DNA of 41,619 nt from Curvibacter sp. (GTDB lineage: Bacteria > Pseudomonadota > Gammaproteobacteria > Burkholderiales > Burkholderiaceae_C), in NCBI GenBank assembly GCA_003987795.1, contig RXJO01000214.1, positions 281 through 41,899 on the forward strand, given 5' to 3'. Position 1 is the first letter of the stretch. Each line of letters opens with the position of its first letter. The notes under the pieces were generated by a model. The model saw only the letters and a list, made by a program, of their open reading frames with translations, was not told the DNA's origin and made no database searches. A program made the translations under genes and the position numbers. Shown in pieces: positions 1 through 9,868 of this stretch.

Positions 1-195
1 ATTGCATGCTCCCCATGTGTCCTTTCGTCATTGCCTTGGTGCGCGGTCATCACTGAGGACCATCACCAATGGAACGTGCCGCCAGTGTTCCTGAGCAGAG
101 TGATTGCGGAGGAGGCTGATCCCAAGGCGTCACCTGCACAGGTGATTCAGTTGCCTGGAAAGCGGTAAGCCTGGGGCCCCAAGGCTGATATAGGC

Positions 196-345
196 CGGTC
201 AAGATGGGATGCCCGGCCGCTTACGAGCCTAGTGCAGTCTGCTCGCCTGAACGGGCACGCCCCGTGGGCCTACTTGCGAGCTGTGATGAAACGGTTGCCG
301 ACGCTGCTCAAACGCCTGCTTGAGGAACTGCTGCATCCTCGCTGA
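196..345 (+). mobile_element. 3' remnant of an IS66-family transposase (TnpC C-terminus)
   Basis: Frame 1 translates as ...GRSRWDARPLTSLVQSARLNGHAPWAYLRAVMKRLPTLLKRLLEELLHPR* which matches the IS66 transposase C-terminal pattern (SLVQSARLNGHxPxAYLxxVxxRLPT...EELLPxR). No full-length ORF; a stop lies just upstream in the same frame. A degenerate IS66-like end (GGCGCTCAC, compare CGCTTAC) follows at about 392-400. Confidence 0.75.
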
Positions 346-545
346 ACCTCGAGTCAAGCCTGAACGCATCGTAGCCGTCAAGCTGGTGCGGACAGGCGCT
401 CACGAAGGTGCCGTCTACCAAGCAATGCATAAAAACCAACCAGCCATCGCGTTTCTGTCGCTGCTCTCGCCTAAATTTTGATGCATCGATGGTATCGATA
501 GGTAAAATATCAAAGCTTAATTTTGCCAATTGAAAAGACATACTG

Positions 546-2384
546 ATGCAGACTAATAAGCAGAGCGAAGTCGCCCAGCCCCCTACTGTGCAAAAGGTAC
601 TGGTTGCGCTCTGTGCTGCGGGGACCATTCTACTGATAGGGTGGCTTCTCAAATACAGCAATTACGGAATAGACTTTACAGACGAGAGTTTTTATTTAGC
701 ATGGATAAGCAATCCATTTATATATGATGCATCTATAACTCAGTTTGGTTTTTTATACCATCCACTTTATAAAATTCTGAATGGCAACATTGCCACACTT
801 AGACAAGCCAACATACTTATAACATTCACTCTGGCTTGGGGACTGGCTTACTCCTTCATTTACTCACTCGCTCCCAGAGGAAATGAAAGCCGGATTAGTC
901 AACTAACGGCTTCAGCGGGTCTGGCAACCAGTGCTTTTATTATTTTTGGCTCCTGGCTGCCCACACCAAGCTACAACAGCTTGAATTTTCAAGCTTTACT
1001 GATCGCAGCAACCGGTTTTATTTTAGCCGAAAAAAAAATAAATCGCAAAAGCATAGCCGGTTGGCTCCTCATTAGTGTTGGCGGTTGGTTGGCATTCATG
1101 GCCAAACCAAGCACGGCACTGGGTCTGTGCGTTGGTTCGCTCATCTATTTACAATTATCGCGTAAAACTTCAATTCGAATGCTCGCGCTGGCCACAGCGT
1201 CTGCACTCACCTTGCTCTTGCTTAGTGCGCTATTGATTGATGGCTCTGTGCCTGGTTTCATCAATCGCCTTCAGCTTGGTATCGAATTTGCACGAATTTT
1301 AGGCGGGGGGCACACTTCAGGTAAAATATTTCGCATTGATGATCTTCCGCTAAGTTCGAAGTTTAAAATCATCATTCCAATAGTTGGTATTTCACTATTT
1401 CTCGCACTTTGGGGCATGCGTGAGAAGCATAAGAAATTTTTAAAACTTGAGTTTACAATTTCTATTGTACTTTTTACATCAACTGCCTTATTAACATTAG
1501 ACCAAATTCATCAAGCCACTGGACTTGGTAATTTTCAGGGTCTGCTATTATTTTTGACGCTTTATGTGGTGGTAATTGCATCAATCATGCTTGATCACCT
1601 ACAGATGCTAAAAACCATCTCATTGCAACAATGGGAGATTGCCGCTTTCTTCTTGGCAATGCCCTATATTTATGCACTCGGAACAAACGGCAATTATTGG
1701 CAAGCCGGAAGTTCGGCCGCTATATTTTGGTTGATTGCCAGCTTAACGCTGCTAGGTCCGATTATGCGAAAACACACCTCATGGAGGCTCTTACTACAAT
1801 TTGCACTTGCGTCTCAAGCAATTACCGCAGCTTTTATACAAACAGGATTGGAAAGACCTTACCGTCAACCACAACCCTTGAGACTCAACGCATCAAACTT
1901 GAAAGTTGGCGCTCAAGGGTCAGCGCTAATACTGTCCGAGAATTATTCTACATATATTTCAACCGCATCAGCGGCCGCAAAAATGGCTGGCTTTGAACCA
2001 AACACGCCACTGATTGATTTGTCGGGCCAATCACCCGGGATACTTTATGCCATTGGCGCTGAACAAATAGGGCAAGCCTGGATAATTGGTGGTTATCCAG
2101 GCAGCTTAAACCTTGCCAAAGCCGCGCTAACGCGTACACCTTGTGAAAAAATTTCAGCAGCTTGGGTTTTGCTCGAACCAGAGGGAGCACGCAGCATTCC
2201 TACAGAACTAATGATCAGCTTAGGTACTATTTTTCCCAACGATTATGAGCAAGTTGAATCATGGAAAACAGCGACGGGGGCTGGCGACTATCCAGATCGA
2301 CGCACTCAAGAACTTTACAGACCGCTTAACCAAAACAAAACGTTGATGAATTGCAGAAAGCTGCGTAAAGAGATCGCTCAATGA
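546..2384 (+). CDS. polytopic membrane protein, putative GT-C fold glycosyltransferase
   Basis: 612 aa, many hydrophobic segments, soluble C-terminal part, first gene of a coupled glycan operon (ATGA overlap with next gene at 2381). Family not certain. Confidence 0.7.
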   Translation: MQTNKQSEVAQPPTVQKVLVALCAAGTILLIGWLLKYSNYGIDFTDESFYLAWISNPFIYDASITQFGFLYHPLYKILNGNIATLRQANILITFTLAWGLAYSFIYSLAPRGNESRISQLTASAGLATSAFIIFGSWLPTPSYNSLNFQALLIAATGFILAEKKINRKSIAGWLLISVGGWLAFMAKPSTALGLCVGSLIYLQLSRKTSIRMLALATASALTLLLLSALLIDGSVPGFINRLQLGIEFARILGGGHTSGKIFRIDDLPLSSKFKIIIPIVGISLFLALWGMREKHKKFLKLEFTISIVLFTSTALLTLDQIHQATGLGNFQGLLLFLTLYVVVIASIMLDHLQMLKTISLQQWEIAAFFLAMPYIYALGTNGNYWQAGSSAAIFWLIASLTLLGPIMRKHTSWRLLLQFALASQAITAAFIQTGLERPYRQPQPLRLNASNLKVGAQGSALILSENYSTYISTASAAAKMAGFEPNTPLIDLSGQSPGILYAIGAEQIGQAWIIGGYPGSLNLAKAALTRTPCEKISAAWVLLEPEGARSIPTELMISLGTIFPNDYEQVESWKTATGAGDYPDRRTQELYRPLNQNKTLMNCRKLRKEIAQ

Positions 2385-3073
2385 AAAAAATCGCCATCGT
2401 TCAATCCAATTACATACCTTGGAAGGGTTATTTCGACTTGATTGCCGCTGTCGATGAATTCATTCTTTACGATGACATGCAATACACACGGCGTGACTGG
2501 CGCAATCGAAACCAAATCAAAACGCCTCAAGGAGTTCAGTGGCTAACGGTTCCTGTGCTGGTGAAAGGTAAGTATCACCAAAAAATCAGAGAGACCGAGA
2601 TTGACGGCACTGACTGGGCTGCTGTACATTGGAAAACCATGGTACAAAATTATCGCCACGCTCCATATTTTCAAGAAATCGCTTTATGGCTTGAGCCGCT
2701 CTACCTCGATAAGAAATACACGTATATTTCGCATCTAAACCGCTGCTTTATTGAAGCCATTTGCAATTATTTAGAAATAAAAACAGTCATAACAAACTCC
2801 TCGGACTACACCTTACTAGATGGAAAGACAGAACGACTTTCTGATCTGTGCATTCAAGTTGGGGGCACCGAGTACATCTCAGGTCCAGCAGCAAAAAACT
2901 ATGTCGACGAAGATATATTCTCAAACAATGGAATCAAGTTAACCTGGTTCGACTACGCCGGATACCCTTCATATCCACAACTTTGGGGTGAATTCACTCA
3001 TGGCGTGACCATCCTTGACCTTCTATTTAATTGCGGTAGAGACGGCTCTCGATATATGAGACATGTAGCATGA
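2381..3073 (+). CDS. WbqC-like family protein
   Basis: [51 protein letters not shown]... is the typical WbqC N-terminal signature. Confidence 0.9.
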   Translation: MKKIAIVQSNYIPWKGYFDLIAAVDEFILYDDMQYTRRDWRNRNQIKTPQGVQWLTVPVLVKGKYHQKIRETEIDGTDWAAVHWKTMVQNYRHAPYFQEIALWLEPLYLDKKYTYISHLNRCFIEAICNYLEIKTVITNSSDYTLLDGKTERLSDLCIQVGGTEYISGPAAKNYVDEDIFSNNGIKLTWFDYAGYPSYPQLWGEFTHGVTILDLLFNCGRDGSRYMRHVA

Positions 3074-4005
3074 AACTTTCAATAGTCGCAACTCTTTATA
3101 AGTCTGCTCTTTATATCAATGAATTTCATGATCGCTCTAGCGCTACTGCAGAGAAGCTGGTTGGCGACGATTATCAGATAATACTTGTGAATGATGGCTC
3201 TCCAGACGACAGCCTGGATCTGGCTATTAATCTAACAAAACAAGACCCTCACATTGTTATTATTGATTTGTCACGCAATTTTGGTCATCACAAGGCAATG
3301 ATGACTGGTTTAGCGCACGCAAAAGGAGATCTTGTATTTCTTATAGATAGCGATCTTGAAGAGGAGCCTGAGTGGCTGCAAAGCTTCGACGAACAGATGA
3401 AACGAGAGTGCTGTGATGTTGTCTATGGAATTCAGGAAAAGCGCAAAGGCGGAGTCTTTGAAAGAAGTACGGGTGCAGTATTCTATAAGCTCTTCCGTAA
3501 ATTGACAGGCATTAATCAGCCTGACAATATAGTGACGGCTAGGCTCATGACACAGCGTTACGTGCAAGCGCTACTGGCCCACAAGGAAAGGGAGCTGAAC
3601 ATTGGCGGATTGTGGTTGATCACAGGGTACAAGCAAACCGAACACTTAGTACATAAACATTCAACCAGCCCTACAAGCTACACTCTGTCCGCTAAATTTT
3701 CCCATTTAGTCAATGCTGTAACAGCATTCAGTAGCCTCCCGCTCGTTTATACATTCTATTCAGGACTTTTTATTTCGATCTCTGCATTATTTTATATAGC
3801 ATATCTTCTTATGCGGTATTTTTTTATTGCCTCCCCACCGAATGGCTATACATCCATAATTGCATCAATTTGGCTGTTTTCTGGATTAATTATCTTCTTT
3901 TTGGGCATTCAAGGAATATACCTCTCCAAGATATTCTCCGAAGTGAAGCAACGCCCATACACCATTATTCGCGAAGTCTACCAAAAAGGGTTAGAACAGG
4001 AATAG
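3070..4005 (+). CDS. glycosyltransferase family 2 (polyprenyl-phosphate sugar synthase / GtrB-DPM1 type) with C-terminal TM helices
   Basis: [22 protein letters not shown]...VNDGSPDDS...[13 protein letters not shown] motifs, two C-terminal hydrophobic segments; ATGA overlap with WbqC gene. Confidence 0.88.
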   Translation: MKLSIVATLYKSALYINEFHDRSSATAEKLVGDDYQIILVNDGSPDDSLDLAINLTKQDPHIVIIDLSRNFGHHKAMMTGLAHAKGDLVFLIDSDLEEEPEWLQSFDEQMKRECCDVVYGIQEKRKGGVFERSTGAVFYKLFRKLTGINQPDNIVTARLMTQRYVQALLAHKERELNIGGLWLITGYKQTEHLVHKHSTSPTSYTLSAKFSHLVNAVTAFSSLPLVYTFYSGLFISISALFYIAYLLMRYFFIASPPNGYTSIIASIWLFSGLIIFFLGIQGIYLSKIFSEVKQRPYTIIREVYQKGLEQE

Positions 4006-4009
4006 CAAA

Positions 4010-4834
4010 ATGACAAAAATTGCCCCCCCCACCATTCCCACTGATAGCTATGGCGTACTTTTTCGAGACAAGCATGAATCGGAATTTGATGATGTCGCCG
4101 AACAAGTCAGGCGCATCGGCTATGGCATTCTAGATTCAGGCTACTCCATCAAAGAACTAAAGCATCTATCCGAAGCTTTCAATCTGACACGCACCAATTA
4201 TATACAATCTTATGGTGAAATGCGCCTGCGTAGCGCCAAAGAATTCCATACAATTCGGGCTCCGCTAACACATGGAGACCCAGTTTTTGTGCGACTTGCC
4301 ACTAATGAGAAACTTTTGAATGTGGTGCGCAGGTTGATAATTGGAAAATTCATCCTGAATCAGCAAAACGGCATAATTAACCCCCCCCAAAAAAATTACA
4401 ATCAAGGGGCATGGCATAGAGATTTACCTTATCAACATTATATTTCCAACAGCCCCTTAGCTGTTAATGCCTTGTTTTGTGTAGATGACTTTACTTTCGA
4501 AAACGGATCTACTTTCGTGCTGCCGGCGACGCACAAAACGCCTAACTATCCATCGGAGTCATACATTCGGAGAAACGCCTTGCAGATTAAGGCCAAGGCG
4601 GGCCAGTATATCTTATTGGACTGCATGATCTTTCATAGCGGCGGATTTAACGCCACAAATGCAGAACGACGCGCGGTCAATCACGTATATACCATCCCTT
4701 ATTTTAAGCAGCAGATCAATCTTCCCGATCTCCTCCGACATGCCGATCTTAATCAAAATCAAAAAGAGATCTTTGGATTCGATTTTCAAGAATTCACATC
4801 AATTGATAACTATTTAAATGGGAGACCCAGATGA
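4010..4834 (+). CDS. phytanoyl-CoA dioxygenase (PhyH) family Fe(II)/2-oxoglutarate-dependent oxygenase
   Basis: WHRDLPYQHY (HxD) and distal LLDCMIFHSGGFNATNAERRAVNHVYTIPYF (His...Arg) are consistent with a PhyH-type active site. Confidence 0.8.
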   Translation: MTKIAPPTIPTDSYGVLFRDKHESEFDDVAEQVRRIGYGILDSGYSIKELKHLSEAFNLTRTNYIQSYGEMRLRSAKEFHTIRAPLTHGDPVFVRLATNEKLLNVVRRLIIGKFILNQQNGIINPPQKNYNQGAWHRDLPYQHYISNSPLAVNALFCVDDFTFENGSTFVLPATHKTPNYPSESYIRRNALQIKAKAGQYILLDCMIFHSGGFNATNAERRAVNHVYTIPYFKQQINLPDLLRHADLNQNQKEIFGFDFQEFTSIDNYLNGRPR

Positions 4835-4858
4835 GGCACACCTCATCCAAGGAATAAT

Positions 4859-5653
4859 ATGAGCAGCCTACCACCTGGCACCATTCTACAACTGATGTAC
4901 CTAAAAGAGCGCCTAAACAAGCTCAAGCCCGGCCGATTCATAGAAATTGGACCAGGTAGCGGTGAAATATCTGAATTGCTTTTAAAGCTCGGCTGGGAGG
5001 GTGTGTCGTATGATCTTGAGTCGCGCACTGTAGAAAGACTTCAAAGCCGCTTCATTGTACAAATTTCAGAAGGTCGATACAACGCAATAAATGAAGATTT
5101 TCTCAATGTCACCAAAATCAATTTTTGCAAGGTTGACTTAATAATATCGTGCATGGTTATGGAGCATTTGAATGATGACTTAGAAAATAAATTCATGGAG
5201 ATATCTGCCAATCTATTGACAGAAGATGGATTAATGGTGGGTTTGGTTCCAGCATCTCCACGACACTGGGGTATAGAGGACGACATTGCCGGCCATTGCA
5301 GAAGATATACTAGGGATAGTTTGCGCAAGTTGGTAGATAGCAATGGATGGAAAATACTCCATTGCAGCGGATTAACTTATCCTACCTCAAATATACTTCT
5401 TCCAGTATCTAATTTTTTAGTCGGCCGCACCGAAAAAGCCAAACTTGAATTTTCTGATATAGAAAAAACCAAGGCATCCGGAATTCGAGATGTTCGATTT
5501 AAAACCAAATTCCCTAAAGTTCTGAAATTTATACTTAACAAGCATTCTCTAATGCCACTTCACTGGATACAAAAAGCATTCTCCAATTCCAGAAATTCTT
5601 TAATTTTATATTTCGAAGCCTTACCGCCGCAGATTATTCTAAAGGATAAATAA
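4859..5653 (+). CDS. class I SAM-dependent methyltransferase
   Basis: GRFIEIGPGSGEISELLLKLGWEGVSYDLE (SAM motif I) and LIISCMVMEHLND. Confidence 0.83.
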   Translation: MSSLPPGTILQLMYLKERLNKLKPGRFIEIGPGSGEISELLLKLGWEGVSYDLESRTVERLQSRFIVQISEGRYNAINEDFLNVTKINFCKVDLIISCMVMEHLNDDLENKFMEISANLLTEDGLMVGLVPASPRHWGIEDDIAGHCRRYTRDSLRKLVDSNGWKILHCSGLTYPTSNILLPVSNFLVGRTEKAKLEFSDIEKTKASGIRDVRFKTKFPKVLKFILNKHSLMPLHWIQKAFSNSRNSLILYFEALPPQIILKDK

Positions 5654-5655
5654 GA

Positions 5656-6288
5656 GTGCAGACAACCAACTTACTCGTCGACGTTGCGGCATATTATGAA
5701 AGCAAAATTGCCGAATACGGTGATACGCCTCGCGGCGTTGACTGGAATGGTGAAGAAAGTCAAACGGCTAGATTTGCAGAGTTATGCAAAATTATTGACT
5801 CGAACACTACATACTTTTCCCTGAACGATCTGGGTTGTGGCTACGGTGCCTTGTTTGATTATCTACGAGGTAAGTACACAGCATTTACATACCTTGGGGT
5901 AGATGTTTCCCCTGAGATGGTTAAGCTCGCAAAACAAAGAAACATAACCGTCGAAGGAGCTCGTTTCATCAACTCAGATAAGCCAGACAAAATCGCCGAC
6001 TATTGCCTCGCCAGTGGTATTTTCAATGTCCGACTTGGTCGATCGGATACAGAATGGTTTGATTATCTGCAGGGCAACCTGGACATTCTTGACCGAAGCA
6101 GCAGACTTGGCTTTGCTTTTAACTGCCTAACCGCATACTCAGACGAAGACAAAAAGCGTGACTACCTCTATTACGCAGACCCTTGTCGACTGTTTGATTT
6201 ATGCAAGCGCCGCTATTCCAGTCAAGTGGCATTGCTCCATGACTACGGACTTTATGAATTTACGATTCTGGTGAGAAAAATTTCATGA
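5656..6288 (+). CDS. class I SAM-dependent methyltransferase (GTG start)
   Basis: SLNDLGCGYGALFDYLRGKYTAFTYLGVDVSPEMVKLAKQR motif I region; in-operon position. Confidence 0.82.
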   Translation: MQTTNLLVDVAAYYESKIAEYGDTPRGVDWNGEESQTARFAELCKIIDSNTTYFSLNDLGCGYGALFDYLRGKYTAFTYLGVDVSPEMVKLAKQRNITVEGARFINSDKPDKIADYCLASGIFNVRLGRSDTEWFDYLQGNLDILDRSSRLGFAFNCLTAYSDEDKKRDYLYYADPCRLFDLCKRRYSSQVALLHDYGLYEFTILVRKIS

Positions 6289-6950
6289 AAAAGCCACTTG
6301 TTATTTTCGGGTCTGGTGAAATCGCCCAAATTGCACATTACTACTTTAAGACCGACTCCAGTTACGAAGTCGTTGCCTTTACCGTAGATGCTAATTACAT
6401 CAAGAAATTCGAATTTTGTGGACTTCCAGTTATTGCATTTGAAGAGTTGACCAGAAGATACCCACCCGAATTCTATGAAATTTTCATTGCACTTAGTTAC
6501 TCAAACCTGAATGCTCTACGAAAAGAGAAATTTTTCGCTGTAAAGGAAATGGGCTACAAACCAGCAAGCTTCATTAGTTCGCGTGCGACGATCCTTAATG
6601 ATGGGCAAATTGGTGAAAACTGCTTCATTTTTGAAGACAATACCATCCAACCGTTTGTAACGATAGGAAATAACGTGACCTTGTGGAGTGGTAATCACAT
6701 CGGCCATCATTCGGTTATTCACGATCATACTTTCATAGCTTCGCACGTGGTTATCTCTGGTGGAGTAGAAATCGGTGAGCAGTGTTTCATAGGCGTAAAT
6801 GCGACACTGCGTGATCACATTAAAATTGGTGACAAATGTGTTGTAGGAGCTGGAGCGCTTCTACTCGGCGATGCCGAACCTGAAGGCGTATATCTTGGAA
6901 CAGCCAGTGAACGATCAAAGGTACCTAGCACAAGACTGAGAAACATATGA
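6285..6950 (+). CDS. NeuD/PglD-like sugar O-/N-acyltransferase (left-handed beta-helix)
   Basis: N-terminal PLVIFGSGEIAQIAHYYF Rossmann-like segment plus hexapeptide repeats (IGENCFIFEDNTIQPFVTIGNNVTLWSGNHIGHHSVI...VVGAGALL). Confidence 0.86.
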   Translation: MKKPLVIFGSGEIAQIAHYYFKTDSSYEVVAFTVDANYIKKFEFCGLPVIAFEELTRRYPPEFYEIFIALSYSNLNALRKEKFFAVKEMGYKPASFISSRATILNDGQIGENCFIFEDNTIQPFVTIGNNVTLWSGNHIGHHSVIHDHTFIASHVVISGGVEIGEQCFIGVNATLRDHIKIGDKCVVGAGALLLGDAEPEGVYLGTASERSKVPSTRLRNI

Positions 6951-7873
6951 CAAGGCATTGGATAAAACTTGGTCAACTTTATGCTCCCAGCAAAAGTAAC
7001 CGACATCCTAAACTGCTTTCACACGCGGCAAATCCATTAGCGGTCCATATGACAGGAGATATTTATCGCGTCTTTTTTAGTGGTCGTGATGAACAACAGC
7101 GCTCCTCTGTGGGAGCCGTGGATATCGACATTGTTCAGCGGAAAATTATCACTGAACATCACAACCCTTTTTTCGAGAACGGGCCGCTCGGAAGTTTTTA
7201 TTCTGATGGCATAAGCATCGGCAACTGCTATCAAGCGAATGGTATTCGATATATTTTATTCATGGGGTGGCAAAACCCACCAAATAGTCATTGGAGAGGT
7301 GATATCGGTCGCCTGACCTTGACTCCAGAATATACCCTTCAAATGGACAGCAAAGAACCCTTTATGGGGAGCAACTCGACAGATCCGATCAGCCTGTCTT
7401 ACCCGTGGGTGCAAGAACGGCGATCGGGTGGATTTGATATGTGGTACGGATCAACACACTCCTGGGATGCGGGCAATGGGGAGATGCTGCATGTAATTCA
7501 CCATGCCTCTTCTGATGACGGAAACAATTGGATCCGTACTGGCTTATCTGTGCCATACAAAATTGGACTTGCCCAGGCTTTTTCAAGGCCTGCGGTCATG
7601 CTCGATTACAAGGGCGATTTTGAGATGTGGTTTTCTTTTCGTAGCGGTGTTGGCGAGAAATACCGTATAGGTTACGCTCAATCCACTGATGGTAAAAACT
7701 GGACTTTGAACTTGAATAAAGCTGGAATTGACGTCTCTACAAGCGGCTGGGATTCTGAAATGATCGAGTACCCGTTTGTCTTCGATCACAACGGTGCACG
7801 CTACATGCTCTATAACGGTAACGGGTATGGCAGGACTGGATTTGGGTTGGCTGTATTCAAGGATAACACATGA
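6947..7873 (+). CDS. GH43/GH32-like five-bladed beta-propeller protein of the type found in glycan clusters
   Basis: HWIKLGQLYAPS...SHAANPLAV...YRVFFSGRDEQQRSSVGAVDIDI... and repeated blades (DMWYGST, FEMWFSFRSG...YRIGYAQSTDGKNW, YMLYNGNGYG). Confidence 0.75.
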   Translation: MTRHWIKLGQLYAPSKSNRHPKLLSHAANPLAVHMTGDIYRVFFSGRDEQQRSSVGAVDIDIVQRKIITEHHNPFFENGPLGSFYSDGISIGNCYQANGIRYILFMGWQNPPNSHWRGDIGRLTLTPEYTLQMDSKEPFMGSNSTDPISLSYPWVQERRSGGFDMWYGSTHSWDAGNGEMLHVIHHASSDDGNNWIRTGLSVPYKIGLAQAFSRPAVMLDYKGDFEMWFSFRSGVGEKYRIGYAQSTDGKNWTLNLNKAGIDVSTSGWDSEMIEYPFVFDHNGARYMLYNGNGYGRTGFGLAVFKDNT

Positions 7874-8244
7874 ATCGGTACTTAGACTATCTTTATATAC
7901 TCGCAACCATCGGCTTTACCGTATATGGACAATTAATCTTAAAGTGGCGAATTGTGCAATTTGGTTCGCTACCGGTAGATTTCTCGGAAAAGATCAAGTT
8001 TTTATTTGGACTTTTTATCGATCCGGCAATATTTACAGGCTTCACGTGCGGATTTCTAGCCTCGCTTACATGGATGGCAGCCATGACAAAATTTGATCTA
8101 AGTCATGCCTACCCTTTTTTGAGTCTTAATTTTGCTGTAGTTTTGCTCCTAAGTAGTTGGTTGTTAAGCGAGCCTTTGACTTTTCAGAAAGCTCTAGGTG
8201 TGGGGCTGATCATTGTTGGTACGATGGTGGCAGCTCATGGCTAA
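7870..8244 (+). CDS. small EamA/SMR-like 4-TM transporter, putative lipid-linked sugar flippase (ArnE/ArnF-like)
   Basis: 124 aa, four hydrophobic segments, ends AYPFLSLNFAVVLLLSSWLLSEPLTFQKALGVGLIIVGTMVAAHG typical of EamA/SMR half-transporters. Confidence 0.8.
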   Translation: MNRYLDYLYILATIGFTVYGQLILKWRIVQFGSLPVDFSEKIKFLFGLFIDPAIFTGFTCGFLASLTWMAAMTKFDLSHAYPFLSLNFAVVLLLSSWLLSEPLTFQKALGVGLIIVGTMVAAHG

Positions 8245-9868
8245 CTCGCTCTACTCAATTCCAAGCAAAAAAAAATCTCTGTTATTTTCTAGTTTTTTAA
8301 TTTCCTCTTCGATAATATTTATCTTTTGCTTTTTTTTTAATCCTCACTGGGAAACTAATGATGATGTTGCGATGTCCATGGTTGCACATGGCTATGGTAT
8401 TGCCGCAGTTGGCATGCCCAATTTAGTTTTTTCCAATGTCATTTGGGGCTATTTAGTTCGGTCGATACCCAAAATTTACGGTGTACTAGGATATTCTAGT
8501 GCAAGTATTAGCGTGCTTGTGATCATAGGCACAGTGTTATTACACGCTCTACGAAAGTTAGGTCTTGCTTGGCTGCTATCGTTGCCCCTATTATTACTCA
8601 TACTGGTACGCCCTGTACTTTTTCCACAATTCACAATAAATGCTGGACTACTTACTGTAGGGGCCATTGTTTGCTGGTATTTCTATGAACAGGAGGGTGA
8701 TAAGCGATCACTCGTGATCGGGTGCTGCCTTGCCTTCCTCGGTTACATCATTCGTAGCCAGCAATTTTTGATGGTTCTATTGATATCGGCGCCCCTTCTT
8801 CCCTGGTCAAAATTATTAAAAGATAGCAAGGTCATATTTTTTACATTCGCTCTCATTTTTGCAATTTGCACCGCAATCCTTATCGATCAATACGCGTATC
8901 AGAGCGATGATTGGCAGGCATTTAAGAAGTTAAATCCAGCCCGTGCTTATATTACTGATTTTGGATTTGATGTTTTACTTAAACAGCGACCAGATATTCT
9001 TTTCCAAAATGGTTACACACAGAACGACATCAATCTATTACACTCTTGGTTTTTCGTTGATACAGAATTAGCAAATCCCAGCCACTTAATCGACATGATT
9101 AATAAACTGGGACCAACTCCAGGGCAAAGTCATTTACTCACAAATGGCTTGCTAGGCATAAAAGCATTTGCAGATCCTGTTTTATTTTCAACTTTCATTG
9201 TTGCAATTCTACTACTATTCGCCTTACCAAGCCGCAAGCTGCTTTTAGTTTGGATACTTACTTTATTGGCCGTCTTCGGCTTAGGACTGTTGGGTCGACC
9301 AGGAATTTTAAGAGTTTATATTCCCCTACTTTCAATGCTGTTGATTGCACCATTTTTACAAAAGGGCTATGGGGCTTCAGCGCATCTTCCATTTCTACTG
9401 CGCTGCTCTTTAATAGGAATTATCACAGCAGGGGCATTCTTCAATCTAATAACAGTACTCTCTCAATCGAAAGTTGCTCAAGTAGATTCGGAGGTGGTGC
9501 ACCATGACTTAAATTGGTTTCCAGAGGAAACTGTTGTGTTATGGGGTTCCTCATTTCCTTATGAGTCAGCCTACCCTGTCCTGTGGACAGAGGAGTCGAT
9601 GAAACCATTAAAACTATACGGATTGGGGACTTTTACTCTTACGCCATTTTCAGTGGCATATCAGGAATCATCTAATGGGCGCGGCATGCTCGATAGATTA
9701 TTTTCCAATGACGGAATTCCGATTTTAGCTCAACCATATCTTCTTGAATACTTAAGGATTTATTGCCTTGAACACTTTGATGGACGCCTTCAAGAACTCG
9801 GCGAACAGAAATTTGGACCACTTCACATTAGCAGGCAACGGTGCGATAAAAAAATCAAACCCAGATAA
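8237..9868 (+). CDS. polytopic membrane protein, putative GT-C-like glycosyltransferase
   Basis: Start at MANSLYSIPSKKK (8237) overlaps the upstream stop by 8 bp; about 540 aa with many TM segments and a short soluble C-terminus. Confidence 0.7.
   Translation: MANSLYSIPSKKKSLLFSSFLISSSIIFIFCFFFNPHWETNDDVAMSMVAHGYGIAAVGMPNLVFSNVIWGYLVRSIPKIYGVLGYSSASISVLVIIGTVLLHALRKLGLAWLLSLPLLLLILVRPVLFPQFTINAGLLTVGAIVCWYFYEQEGDKRSLVIGCCLAFLGYIIRSQQFLMVLLISAPLLPWSKLLKDSKVIFFTFALIFAICTAILIDQYAYQSDDWQAFKKLNPARAYITDFGFDVLLKQRPDILFQNGYTQNDINLLHSWFFVDTELANPSHLIDMINKLGPTPGQSHLLTNGLLGIKAFADPVLFSTFIVAILLLFALPSRKLLLVWILTLLAVFGLGLLGRPGILRVYIPLLSMLLIAPFLQKGYGASAHLPFLLRCSLIGIITAGAFFNLITVLSQSKVAQVDSEVVHHDLNWFPEETVVLWGSSFPYESAYPVLWTEESMKPLKLYGLGTFTLTPFSVAYQESSNGRGMLDRLFSNDGIPILAQPYLLEYLRIYCLEHFDGRLQELGEQKFGPLHISRQRCDKKIKPR

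Noticed and set aside
1-168. Open frame from the left edge ending ...HHQWNVPPVFLSRVIAEEADPKASPAQVIQLPGKR*
   Set aside because: Enters from outside the window, only 55 codons, no recognisable family; it lies in the same frame as the IS66 remnant but could not be tied to it.
308-661. 117 aa minus-strand ORF
   Set aside because: Overlaps the IS66 remnant and the start of the 612 aa gene; no recognisable domain; likely spurious.
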